From Campylobacterales bacterium (GTDB lineage: Bacteria; Campylobacterota; Campylobacteria; Campylobacterales; QNZT01), in the NCBI GenBank assembly GCA_015489185.1, contig WGAE01000013.1:1-6105 (forward strand): a stretch of DNA of 6,105 bases. Direction: 5' to 3'. Position numbers and translations under genes: made by a program. Of the stretch, positions 1 through 5,396 are shown in pieces. Each line of letters opens with the position of its first letter. The first letter of the stretch is position 1. The notes beneath the pieces are model-generated. The model saw nothing but the letters and a program-made list of their open reading frames with translations. It searched no databases and had not been told where the DNA came from.

Positions 1-59
1 GCCTCGGTCAGATAAAGGTGTGTCGAATTGATCTCGTCAAGATAACGTATCTCCAACAT
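1..59 (-). CDS. birA: Biotin--[acetyl-CoA-carboxylase] ligase, N-terminal 19 codons only
   Basis: This is the start of a gene that runs off the left edge of the window. Reading from an ATG at 59, the peptide begins MLEIRYLDEINSTHLYLTE. This matches the N-terminal pattern of biotin protein ligases (a short beta strand, then DEI-x-ST followed by a helix). The enzyme makes biotinyl-AMP from biotin and ATP and transfers biotin to the biotin carboxyl carrier protein in the cytoplasm. The start lies inside the 3' end of fmt in another frame, giving a 23-bp overlap, with an AGG a few bases upstream. A TTG at 56 is an alternative start. The lack of any leader before the catalytic domain suggests a short ligase without a DNA-binding repressor domain. 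Only about 20 residues are visible, so the call rests on this motif and on the obg-proB-fmt-birA gene order of Campylobacterota. Confidence 0.72.
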   Translation of the reverse strand, partial: MLEIRYLDEINSTHLYLTE

Positions 60-948
60 CAAGCCTTTTTCCATGAATATAGTCGATGACGGACATCTCC
101 TTTTTCGACGGCGGCTGAACCATGTCAATCGCCACTTTTCCCCGCCGGCATCCGACGATAATATGATCGTCGGCAATTTCGAGGATCTCTCCTTCGGGAT
201 AGTTCCCCTCTTTTACAACCAAACGTAAAGATTTCAATTTCAAGCCGCTTTGCAGGTAGACCCCGGGCCAGAAGATAAACGCACGATATTTCGCATCGAG
301 TTTCACCGCATCGTCAAAATCGACCAGACCGTCCGCTTTGGTAATCTTGGGCGCGTAACTGCTGTCACACCCGTTTTGCGGTAGCGGTTCGATCATATCA
401 AAACGGCGCAGCGTTTCGACACAAAGTTTTGCCGCCTCTTCGGAGAGCTTCGCAAAGAGTCTGCTCGCATCCATTTCCCGAATATCCACGACCGAAAATC
501 CGAGCATATCCCCGGTATCAAGCCCTTTATCCATTCGCATCGCCGTTACACCGCTGTAACGATCTCCCGCAAGGATTGCCGCCTGTATCGGCGACGCACC
601 GCGATATTTCGGCAGGAGGGAAGCGTGCAGATTGATACAGGGTGCGATCGCAAGGACAGACTCGGGCAAAATCTGCCCGTAAGCCGCCACGACAATAAAA
701 TCGGGAGCATACGACACAATCTTTGTTACCACCTTCTCGTCTCGTAAGGTTTGAGGCTGATAGATATCAATCTGTGAACCGGTTTCTAACAGATATTTTT
801 TGGTATCGGGCGGCGTCAGGATCTGTTTTCTGCCCACAGGTTTATCCGGCTGAGTCACCAGTAACACCACTTCCATATCCGGCGCTTTGAGTAACGCTTT
901 TAAAATCTCGGTTGCATAAGAGGGAGTCCCCATAAAAACAATCTTCAT
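37..948 (-). CDS. fmt: Methionyl-tRNA formyltransferase
   Basis: Fmt transfers a formyl group from 10-formyl-tetrahydrofolate to the amino group of Met on initiator tRNA, giving fMet-tRNA for translation initiation. The protein has 303 residues, close to the usual 310 or so. It opens with the Rossmann-type MKIVFMGTP. The formyltransferase signature is intact: N106 and H108 in INLHASLLPKYRGASPIQ, and D144 in the MDKGLDTGDML segment. These numbers coincide with the catalytic residues of the E. coli enzyme. The C-terminal part (about 205-303) is the smaller tRNA-binding barrel. The ATG at 948 is preferred over a TTG at 963 because it gives the canonical N-terminus and an ATGA overlap with the proB stop, implying coupled translation. 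A G-rich stretch (GGGGG) precedes it. The 3' end overlaps birA. Confidence 0.97.
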   Translation of the reverse strand: MKIVFMGTPSYATEILKALLKAPDMEVVLLVTQPDKPVGRKQILTPPDTKKYLLETGSQIDIYQPQTLRDEKVVTKIVSYAPDFIVVAAYGQILPESVLAIAPCINLHASLLPKYRGASPIQAAILAGDRYSGVTAMRMDKGLDTGDMLGFSVVDIREMDASRLFAKLSEEAAKLCVETLRRFDMIEPLPQNGCDSSYAPKITKADGLVDFDDAVKLDAKYRAFIFWPGVYLQSGLKLKSLRLVVKEGNYPEGEILEIADDHIIVGCRRGKVAIDMVQPPSKKEMSVIDYIHGKRLDVGDTLS

Positions 949-1712
949 GAAGTACCCCCGCAAAAGCGTGTTCCACCTTTTTGATTCCCCTCGATCAAAA
1001 AGCTGCGTGCGTCGGAGAGATCAAAACCGCTCGTCATGAACATCTCTTTTCCGTGTTCGAGCAGAAATTTCGCCGCTTTGAGTTTCGTGACGATACCCCC
1101 TGTGGCAAAGGTATGGTTGGGATCACAAGGGATCTCAAGTGCCGCATCTTCGATCTGAGATACCCTCTTATACATCTTCGCGTCCGGATTACGGTGCGGA
1201 TCACTGTCGTAATAGCCGTCGATATCCGAAAGAATCACGAGCATATCGGCATCGAAATAGTACGCCACGCGCGCGGAGAGCTGGTCGTTATCCCCAAAAA
1301 CGAGTTCTTCGGTCGCGGTGACGTCGTTTTCGTTAATAATCGGTATAACACCGTTTTTAATCAAAGTATTGACCGCGTTTCTGGCATGATGGGTACGTTT
1401 ACGCGAATCGAAATCATCCGCCGTCAAAAGTACCTGCGCGGTAACGATACCGTACTTTTCAAACTTCTTCTGATAAACACTCATCAGATAGGGTTGCCCC
1501 ACGGCGGCGATCGCCTGACGGTTCGCAAGGACCTTTTTATCGATCTTCAGTTTCGAATAACCCGCCGCCACCGCACCCGAAGAGACGAAAATCACTTCGT
1601 AACGCTTACGAAGTTCCGCCAGAAAATCAACCAGATTGGCAATCCGTCCCCTTGCCAGACGATTCTGCTCACTGAGTACATGAGAACCGACTTTGATCAC
1701 CAGACGCTTCAT
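945..1712 (-). CDS. proB: Glutamate 5-kinase, short form without PUA domain
   Basis: ProB phosphorylates the gamma-carboxylate of L-glutamate with ATP, the first step of proline synthesis; its unstable product goes to ProA, which is not in this window. The 255 residues form one amino-acid-kinase domain. Visible motifs are K7-VGS near the N-terminus, SSGAVAAG (44-51), the glutamate-binding INEND (126-130), FGDNDQLSA (139-147), SDIDGYY (162-168) and ATGGIVTKLKAA (203-214), which belongs to the ATP-binding end. The E. coli enzyme (367 residues) carries a C-terminal PUA domain; this one ends right after the kinase domain, as in C. jejuni. The gene overlaps obg upstream and fmt downstream by ATGA, with GAGAGG five bases before its start, so it is probably translated in a coupled way from the obg transcript. 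Confidence 0.96.
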   Translation of the reverse strand: MKRLVIKVGSHVLSEQNRLARGRIANLVDFLAELRKRYEVIFVSSGAVAAGYSKLKIDKKVLANRQAIAAVGQPYLMSVYQKKFEKYGIVTAQVLLTADDFDSRKRTHHARNAVNTLIKNGVIPIINENDVTATEELVFGDNDQLSARVAYYFDADMLVILSDIDGYYDSDPHRNPDAKMYKRVSQIEDAALEIPCDPNHTFATGGIVTKLKAAKFLLEHGKEMFMTSGFDLSDARSFLIEGNQKGGTRFCGGTS

Positions 1713-2815
1713 GAAGCCTCTCTTTCACGCTGCAACGCATCGTTGAGGGCATATTTAAGTGCATCGATATTTCGTCCCGTAACCGAGGAAATCGGTGCGA
1801 CAAAAAAGGGTTTCGAACCGTCGATATGCTCTGAAAAGCCCTCTTCCTGTACATAAACCGGCAATGTTTGATCGAAACCGTAGCGATCGTTTTCACTCTC
1901 TGAGGAAAGTTGCAAATGATTCAAAAAGGCGCGTGTCTTCTCAATAACCGTCTCATCATCCAACGCATCGGCACGGGTCAGCGCGATCGCAAAATTTCGA
2001 CGCTCCAGTGTCGACGAAAAACGGGCAAGCTCCTTTCTGAGCACATCATACTGCTCTTCAAGTGAGCGATAATTTGCCAGATCGATCATGAAAAGCAGAA
2101 ACTTCGTCCGCTCGATATGCTTCAGAAAATCGAGCCCAAGCCCGCGCCCGTCACTCGCCCCCTCGATAATTCCGGGAATATCCGCCATCACAAACGACTG
2201 AAACGCATCGATCGAAACGACTCCAAGCTTCGGTGTAAGCGTCGTAAATTCGTAATTGGCGACTTCCGGCGTCGCGTTTGAAACGGAGGAGATCAGTGTC
2301 GATTTTCCGACATTGGGAAACCCGACAAGTCCGACATCCGCAATCAGTTTCAGTTCGAGTCTGACCCGGCGTGTCTGACCGGGAAGCCCCGGTTGCGCGT
2401 ATGTAGGGCGCTGGTTAGTCGAACTGCGAAAGTGCCAGTTTCCAAGTCCTCCCTTTCCTCCTTCCAGAAACTTCACTTTCTGACCGTCCTCGACCAAGTC
2501 CAGCAACACCTCTCCCGTTTCGGCATCGATCACCTGGGTTCCCGGCGGTACGACCACCGTCAGCGACTCTCCCTTTTTTCCGAATTTTTTACGTCCCTCA
2601 CCGGGTCTTCCGTTTTTAGCTTTGAGATGGTTTTTACCGCGAAACGAGGAAAGCGTATGGCTGTTTTTGTCAACCAGAAACCAGACATCGCCGCCGCGTC
2701 CGCCGTCCCCGCCGTCGGGACCGCCTTTGATCACGAATTTTTCCTGCCGGAAAGAGACGGCACCCGCACCGCCTTTTCCCGAACTCAGCGTCAATTCGAC
2801 ATTGTCAATAAACAT
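1709..2815 (-). CDS. obg: Ribosome-associated GTPase Obg/CgtA
   Basis: Obg is an essential GTPase that binds the 50S subunit and acts in its late assembly and in growth control. The 368-residue protein has the glycine-rich Obg fold (1-158, for example GKGGAG and GGDGGRGGD) followed by a GTPase domain. The P-loop is GFPNVGKS (165-172), switch I is around YEFTTLTP (188-195), G3 is DIPG (212-215) and G5 is ISSVTG (342-347). The G4 site reads TRAD (280-283) instead of the textbook NKxD. About 60 residues separate G4 and G5, more than in E. coli, and the protein ends about 20 residues after G5, so no OCT domain is present. The ATG at 2815 is chosen over an upstream candidate at 2857 because MFIDNVELTLSSGKGGAG is the family N-terminus and AAAAGG sits five bases upstream. 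It is the first gene of the obg-proB-fmt-birA operon. Confidence 0.97.
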   Translation of the reverse strand: MFIDNVELTLSSGKGGAGAVSFRQEKFVIKGGPDGGDGGRGGDVWFLVDKNSHTLSSFRGKNHLKAKNGRPGEGRKKFGKKGESLTVVVPPGTQVIDAETGEVLLDLVEDGQKVKFLEGGKGGLGNWHFRSSTNQRPTYAQPGLPGQTRRVRLELKLIADVGLVGFPNVGKSTLISSVSNATPEVANYEFTTLTPKLGVVSIDAFQSFVMADIPGIIEGASDGRGLGLDFLKHIERTKFLLFMIDLANYRSLEEQYDVLRKELARFSSTLERRNFAIALTRADALDDETVIEKTRAFLNHLQLSSESENDRYGFDQTLPVYVQEEGFSEHIDGSKPFFVAPISSVTGRNIDALKYALNDALQREREAS

Positions 2816-2845
2816 AGATACCTTTTCTTTTTGCGATTTTTCGCG

Positions 2846-2854
2846 ATTATAGCA
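2846..2854 (-). promoter_or_regulatory. Extended -10 promoter of the obg operon
   Basis: On the minus strand the sequence reads TGC-TATAAT, a perfect extended -10 (TGnTATAAT), at 2854-2846. No good -35 hexamer lies 16-18 bases upstream, only CTGCAT-like sequence and a T-rich stretch. That is common in Campylobacterota, whose housekeeping promoters often lack a conserved -35. The expected start point is near 2839, giving a leader of about 24 bases that contains the AAAAGG ribosome binding site before the obg ATG at 2815. Confidence 0.75.
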
Positions 2855-2894
2855 CAAAAAACGCTAATATGCAGCATTGAAAGATTGTTTACGT

Positions 2895-2943
2895 TCGGCG
2901 AGGACATCCCCGCCGACAGGAGTGTGTGTGATCGACGGGGATG
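2895..2943 (-). terminator. Two mutually exclusive hairpins, possible 3' end of the pilin operon
   Basis: Three segments form two competing stems in minus-strand RNA. Segment 2943-2932 pairs with 2916-2905 (12 bp, one G-U, 15-base loop). Alternatively 2916-2908 pairs with 2903-2895 (9 bp, one G-U, AUGU loop). The middle segment cannot be in both. The element lies 65-113 bases past the stop of the last pilin-like gene and upstream of the obg promoter, where a terminator is expected. No clear U-run follows either stem, so a plain intrinsic terminator is not proven; a processing or attenuation structure is equally possible. Confidence 0.4.
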
Positions 2944-2950
2944 CGCTAAG

Positions 2951-2969
2951 TGGAATGTTTCTGGAATGT
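2951..2969. repeat. 8-bp direct repeat, 11-bp period, possible operator
   Basis: TGGAATGT occurs at 2951-2958 and again at 2962-2969, separated by TTC. The 11-bp period places both copies on the same face of the helix, as at many regulator sites. Directly next to it on the minus strand is a -10-like TATACT (2976-2971) without a recognisable -35. If that were a real promoter, the repeat would cover the transcription start. This is a pattern observation; no regulator is recognised. Confidence 0.3.
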
Positions 2970-3007
2970 AAGTATAACGAATTTTTGTGTAGAAAATGTG
3001 TAATATA

Positions 3008-3451
3008 TTAAAGTTTCTGTAACGTTCTGCGATGGAGTCTGATCGGTTCGGTAATACCAGTCAGGTTGTTTTCCAGTACGTTGACGACGACATCTACGAT
3101 CGTCGTCATGTTGGAGTCAACCGTCGAGATATTGTTATCGATCACCTGACTACAATTGGGTATATCTGTGCCGATGTACATCAATGTTACATTCATTTCA
3201 TGCGTCGGTGCCGTTGCACTCGGATAGAGAATATTGACATGTTCGACACAATTTTGGTGGTTATCGTGTCCCGATGTCGCCAGCAACGCATACTCAACCG
3301 CACTGCGCGCCAGAATCTCCCCCTGCTCTTTGAAGTAGATATCCATCGTCGATTTGACCGTTGTCGAAGAGATTGAAAGCATCAATGTCATCAGCAGTGA
3401 AACCGTCATCATGATGATGATCGCCGTAATCAAACTAAACCCTCTGCGCAT
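3008..3451 (-). CDS. Short prepilin-like protein lacking Glu5 (GspK/PilX-like)
   Basis: The 147-residue protein starts MRRG-FSLITAIIIMMTVS, a class III prepilin signal. Prepilin peptidase would cut after G4, leaving Phe1 and a hydrophobic helix (about 5-27) for membrane anchoring and pilus packing. Position 5 of the mature protein, almost always Glu in pilins, is Thr (T9). Loss of Glu5 is typical of GspK and of many PilX-type minor pilins. Here the gene is also last in a set of three, as gspK follows gspI-gspJ and pilX follows pilV-pilW. At 147 residues it is far shorter than GspK (about 300) and closer to PilX. Cysteines C68 and C100 could form a disulfide. Four D/E-X-N-X-S/T sequons lie at N87, N107, N114 and N129. 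Its ATG overlaps the upstream stop as TGATG, implying coupled translation, with a GAAGGTGG stretch upstream. The exact family is uncertain. Confidence 0.82.
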   Translation of the reverse strand: MRRGFSLITAIIIMMTVSLLMTLMLSISSTTVKSTMDIYFKEQGEILARSAVEYALLATSGHDNHQNCVEHVNILYPSATAPTHEMNVTLMYIGTDIPNCSQVIDNNISTVDSNMTTIVDVVVNVLENNLTGITEPIRLHRRTLQKL

Positions 3452-4398
3452 CAGAACACCACCTTCTCTTTACAAAATCCGATTCCGATTCCTGTCTGAT
3501 TGCCGTCCTGAATACATAGCTTGAGACGGATCGTATTGCCCGACTGCAAAAAATTGAAACTGCTGACATGTTCGGCGATAACCGCCTTTTTGACGCCCTG
3601 ACTGTTATAGTGTTCGCCCTCCCAGGGCTGATAATTGTAGTAGAGTGTCAAATTGAAATCGTTCGCTTTATCCCCTTCCGGAACGATCGCATACGCCGAC
3701 CAGGCCAGCCGATACTGCTCTTTGAGACGTTTGACTCCCTGCTGCGTGATATTTTCATCAAATACCAAAATATTATTCGCCGCCGGATCACGGTGCACAC
3801 GTAGCGTCGCGTTATGGTCTGTGCTGGTCCAGTCCCACCCGAAACTTTTAAAGTCGTAACTGCTGAGTTTTTTGAAAATGATCGCAGGATGCTGGATGCT
3901 TCCGCTTGTATCGTTCAAGTCGACTGTACCGTTGGAGAGGTCACGGATCGTCTCGACCGCAATATCGAGATTCGAACCGCTGGTCACAATTTGTGTCGCA
4001 TCGGTCGCCGGATTTTCCAGATCAACAAATCCGCTCCAACCGGGTACAGTCAGTGTTCCGTTGTATCTTCCCCTGAATGACTCATAATCGTAACCGATCC
4101 ACTCCAGGACATCATATGTACCGTTGAGATCTGTGGAGTTGAGCCAGTCAATATTGTTTGTCCCTTTTTGTCGTACAATCGTCGTCGCTTTAACCCGATA
4201 CTCCAGGCGTTTTGCAATAATATCAAGCGCCGTTTCGGTCTGCTGCTGCAATGCGTTGATCGATTTGGAACGAAGATAACCTTCATACATATGGGCAATA
4301 ACATCGGTACCGATCATTGCGACAATCCCCAGCACAACAATCACCATAACAATTTCGACAAGTGTAAACGCGGATCGTCTGCAACAGGTAGTTTGCAT
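3451..4398 (-). CDS. Prepilin-type pseudopilin, GspJ/PilW-like
   Basis: The 315-residue protein has a ten-residue leader (MQTTCCRRSA) followed by FTLVEIVMVIVVLGIVAMIG, a canonical prepilin cleavage and methylation motif with Ala at -1 and Glu5 present (E15). The hydrophobic helix (11-30) continues into an amphipathic helix with ALQQQTETALDIIAKRLEYR (49-68). A similar run is seen in GspJ and PilW proteins. The rest is a large globular domain with two late cysteines, C295 and C309, and six D/E-X-N-X-S/T sequons at N92, N162, N196, N216, N249 and N300. The protein would sit in the inner membrane until built into a pilus or type II-like pseudopilus. It is the middle gene of three. Its ATG forms TGATG with the stop of the gene before it, with a strong AAGGAG eight bases upstream. 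Whether it serves secretion, DNA uptake or adhesion cannot be told from sequence. Confidence 0.87.
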   Translation of the reverse strand: MQTTCCRRSAFTLVEIVMVIVVLGIVAMIGTDVIAHMYEGYLRSKSINALQQQTETALDIIAKRLEYRVKATTIVRQKGTNNIDWLNSTDLNGTYDVLEWIGYDYESFRGRYNGTLTVPGWSGFVDLENPATDATQIVTSGSNLDIAVETIRDLSNGTVDLNDTSGSIQHPAIIFKKLSSYDFKSFGWDWTSTDHNATLRVHRDPAANNILVFDENITQQGVKRLKEQYRLAWSAYAIVPEGDKANDFNLTLYYNYQPWEGEHYNSQGVKKAVIAEHVSSFNFLQSGNTIRLKLCIQDGNQTGIGIGFCKEKVVF

Positions 4399-5102
4399 CA
4401 GTTGATCTCCTTTTCCAGCAGATCGACTTCACCCAGATTACATGAAAAGGTACGAAACAGAAACGGCTGATAGTTACGACTGGTCAGTTTCACTTCGATC
4501 ATTTTAATATTGGTACTATTGACGTTGTTCGTCACCGCTTGTTTGGTCGAAGGATCGAAAACAAAAGAGATATTGGTATCGTTGTAATCGGTACCCGTCA
4601 CCAGATCAGAGATATAGTAGACATGCGATGTCAGGTTCATCTCCGTGTCGAGATAGTCGTAGGTATCAGTCGCCGTACCGCTTCCTGTAGCCGCAAGCGT
4701 GGAGGTTTTGCCGTCAAAATCATTCAGATCGGTAATATTGGCATCAACATTTGATGAGGGATATGTCGGTGCAGCCATCATTTTACGACGCAGATCGCCG
4801 TAAATATGCCCGATACGTCGCTCGATATAGTAAGTTCCGTTACGATCAAGCGCCGGAGCACCGGCATAAACATCAAGCGCACGCAGACGCCCTTCACTGT
4901 TGTTTCCGTCTCTGGAGTTGTCATCCCACTGATAACTGAGAATATTTCCGATTTTCGTACGGGCGGCGAGAATCGACTCCTGCATCATCGAAAAGGCATC
5001 ACTTTTGGCACCCTCCTGCAACATCATCGGTACCGACATGACCGAGATCGCGATCACAACGATTGCCAAAACCAGTTCGATCATAGAGATAGCTTTTCGC
5101 AT
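4398..5102 (-). CDS. Prepilin-type pseudopilin, first of three (GspI/PilV-like position)
   Basis: The 234-residue protein begins MRKA-ISMIELVLAIVVIAISVMSVP. The prepilin peptidase site is after A4 (Ala instead of the commoner Gly), the mature N-terminus is Ile, and Glu5 is present (E9). The hydrophobic helix spans about 5-28. The remainder is polar, rich in Asn, Asp and Thr, with a single cysteine (C221). It carries six D/E-X-N-X-S/T sequons at N67, N88, N122, N156, N174 and N177. By position it matches the I/V member of an I-J-K or V-W-X set, though the globular part shows nothing I can assign to a named family. The ATG at 5102 is supported by AAGGA nine bases upstream and by the signal sequence starting exactly there. 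No core assembly genes (ATPase, platform protein, secretin, peptidase) are in the window, so they must be encoded elsewhere. Confidence 0.87.
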   Translation of the reverse strand: MRKAISMIELVLAIVVIAISVMSVPMMLQEGAKSDAFSMMQESILAARTKIGNILSYQWDDNSRDGNNSEGRLRALDVYAGAPALDRNGTYYIERRIGHIYGDLRRKMMAAPTYPSSNVDANITDLNDFDGKTSTLAATGSGTATDTYDYLDTEMNLTSHVYYISDLVTGTDYNDTNISFVFDPSTKQAVTNNVNSTNIKMIEVKLTSRNYQPFLFRTFSCNLGEVDLLEKEIN

Positions 5103-5132
5103 CGATGCCGTTCCTTACCGAAAATTCTCATC

Positions 5133-5150
5133 GCACCAAAAAAATGGTGC
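5133..5150 (-). other. Small hairpin in the leader of the pilin operon
   Basis: GCACCA and TGGTGC (six base pairs) flank a loop of six T residues in minus-strand RNA, about 30 bases before the first pilin ATG. The stem leaves the AAGGA ribosome binding site (near 5112-5116) free. It does not look like an intrinsic terminator, because the T residues are in the loop and no U-run follows. It may stabilise the leader; the role is unknown. Confidence 0.35.
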
Positions 5151-5166
5151 AATTTGCTATTACGTT

Positions 5167-5354
5167 CTCTGAAAAACTGTTTATTTCACCCAAGCAAGTT
5201 ACCGTTTGTCGCTTAGCAATAGCATCCAAACCGAACTCAAAAGTGCAAACGCAAGCACCCCTTCGGGGTTGGGTGCACTTTTTTTGCCTTCGGCAACCGT
5301 TCGCTTTGGATGCGCAAATGATAAAGCTTTCGTTCAACAAACAGTTTTTCAGAG
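5167..5354. repeat. 188-bp fold-back element with 16-bp perfect terminal inverted repeats
   Basis: The ends CTCTGAAAAACTGTTT (5167-5182) and AAACAGTTTTTCAGAG (5339-5354) are exact reverse complements. Inside, 5222-5236 and 5299-5313 pair over 15 bp with one mismatch. Within those are a hairpin with 9-bp outer arms (5239-5247 with 5274-5282) and a small 5-bp hairpin (5284-5288 with 5292-5296). As RNA or single-stranded DNA this gives a closing stem, an uneven internal loop (39 and 25 bases), a second stem and a three-way junction. It fills most of the 283-bp gap between the propeller gene and the pilin genes and has no convincing gene. It could be a MITE-like insertion, a structured RNA or leader, or a complex terminator. 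The base pairing is seen directly; the identity is open. Confidence 0.8.
5239..5296. terminator. Nested hairpins with flanking A/T runs, possible bidirectional terminator
   Basis: AAAAGTGCA (5239-5247) pairs with TGCACTTTT (5274-5282), enclosing a competing inner stem ACCCC/GGGGT (5257-5261 with 5265-5269). On the plus strand seven T residues follow the GC-rich part; on the minus strand TTTT follows. The adjacent TTGCC/GGCAA hairpin (5284-5296) shares the same apex, CCGAAGG on the minus strand. The position, about 90-150 bases past the propeller gene stop, suits termination of that gene. The short minus-strand U-run makes this uncertain. Confidence 0.4.
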
Positions 5355-5370
5355 GGTTCTATTACTCTGT

Positions 5371-5396
5371 ATATCGGCAAAAAATTCAAAACTTTA
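5371..5396 (-). promoter_or_regulatory. Sigma-28 (FliA)-type promoter candidate
   Basis: The minus strand reads TAAAGTTT-N10-GCCGATAT. The E. coli FliA consensus is TAAAGTTT-N11-GCCGATAA, so the -35 matches at 8 of 8 bases and the -10 at 7 of 8. The one change gives CGATAT, which fits the CGATWT -10 of Campylobacter sigma-28. The spacer is one base short of the E. coli form. The -35 overlaps the last codons and stop of the propeller gene. The start point would be near 5363, just before the fold-back element and about 260 bases upstream of the pilin operon, which has no better promoter in view. Confidence 0.5.

Larger units (their letters stand above)
5157..5365. repeat. CTATTAC direct repeats flanking the fold-back element
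   Basis: CTATTAC occurs at 5157-5163 and again in the same orientation at 5359-5365, lying 3 and 4 bases outside the ends of the 16-bp inverted repeats. Short direct repeats just outside terminal inverted repeats are what a transposition event leaves as a target-site duplication. The few bases between repeat and inverted repeat blur the boundary, so this may be coincidence. Confidence 0.4.

Noticed and set aside
949..963. Earlier TTG start for fmt
   Set aside because: It would add five residues absent from the family N-terminus and extend further into proB; the ATG at 948 gives the standard MKIVFMGTP start and an ATGA junction.
981..1856. Long plus-strand open frame (291 codons)
   Set aside because: It lies antisense to proB and the end of obg, both certain genes. 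Its translation has no recognisable domain and is rich in Arg and His, as expected of an antisense shadow.
2393..2971. Plus-strand open frame (192 codons) antisense to the start of obg
   Set aside because: It is a mirror of the Gly-rich, codon-biased Obg N-terminus. No family signature, and it runs across the obg promoter.
5133..5150. Intrinsic terminator before the pilin operon
   Set aside because: The T-run is the loop and not the tail of the hairpin, so it would not act as a standard terminator.
5222..5313. Possible integron attC site or retron msr-msd RNA
   Set aside because: The arms lack the GTTRRRY/RYYYAAC boxes of attC, and there is no integrase, cassette gene or reverse transcriptase in the window. 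Inverted repeats alone are not enough.
5128..5340. 70-codon open frame on the minus strand across the fold-back element
   Set aside because: It is generated by the palindromic DNA, has no plausible ribosome binding site, is rich in Cys and Arg in an unnatural pattern, and overlaps the hairpins entirely. Overlapping plus-strand frames of similar length (5105-5533, 5206-5553) are equally unsupported.
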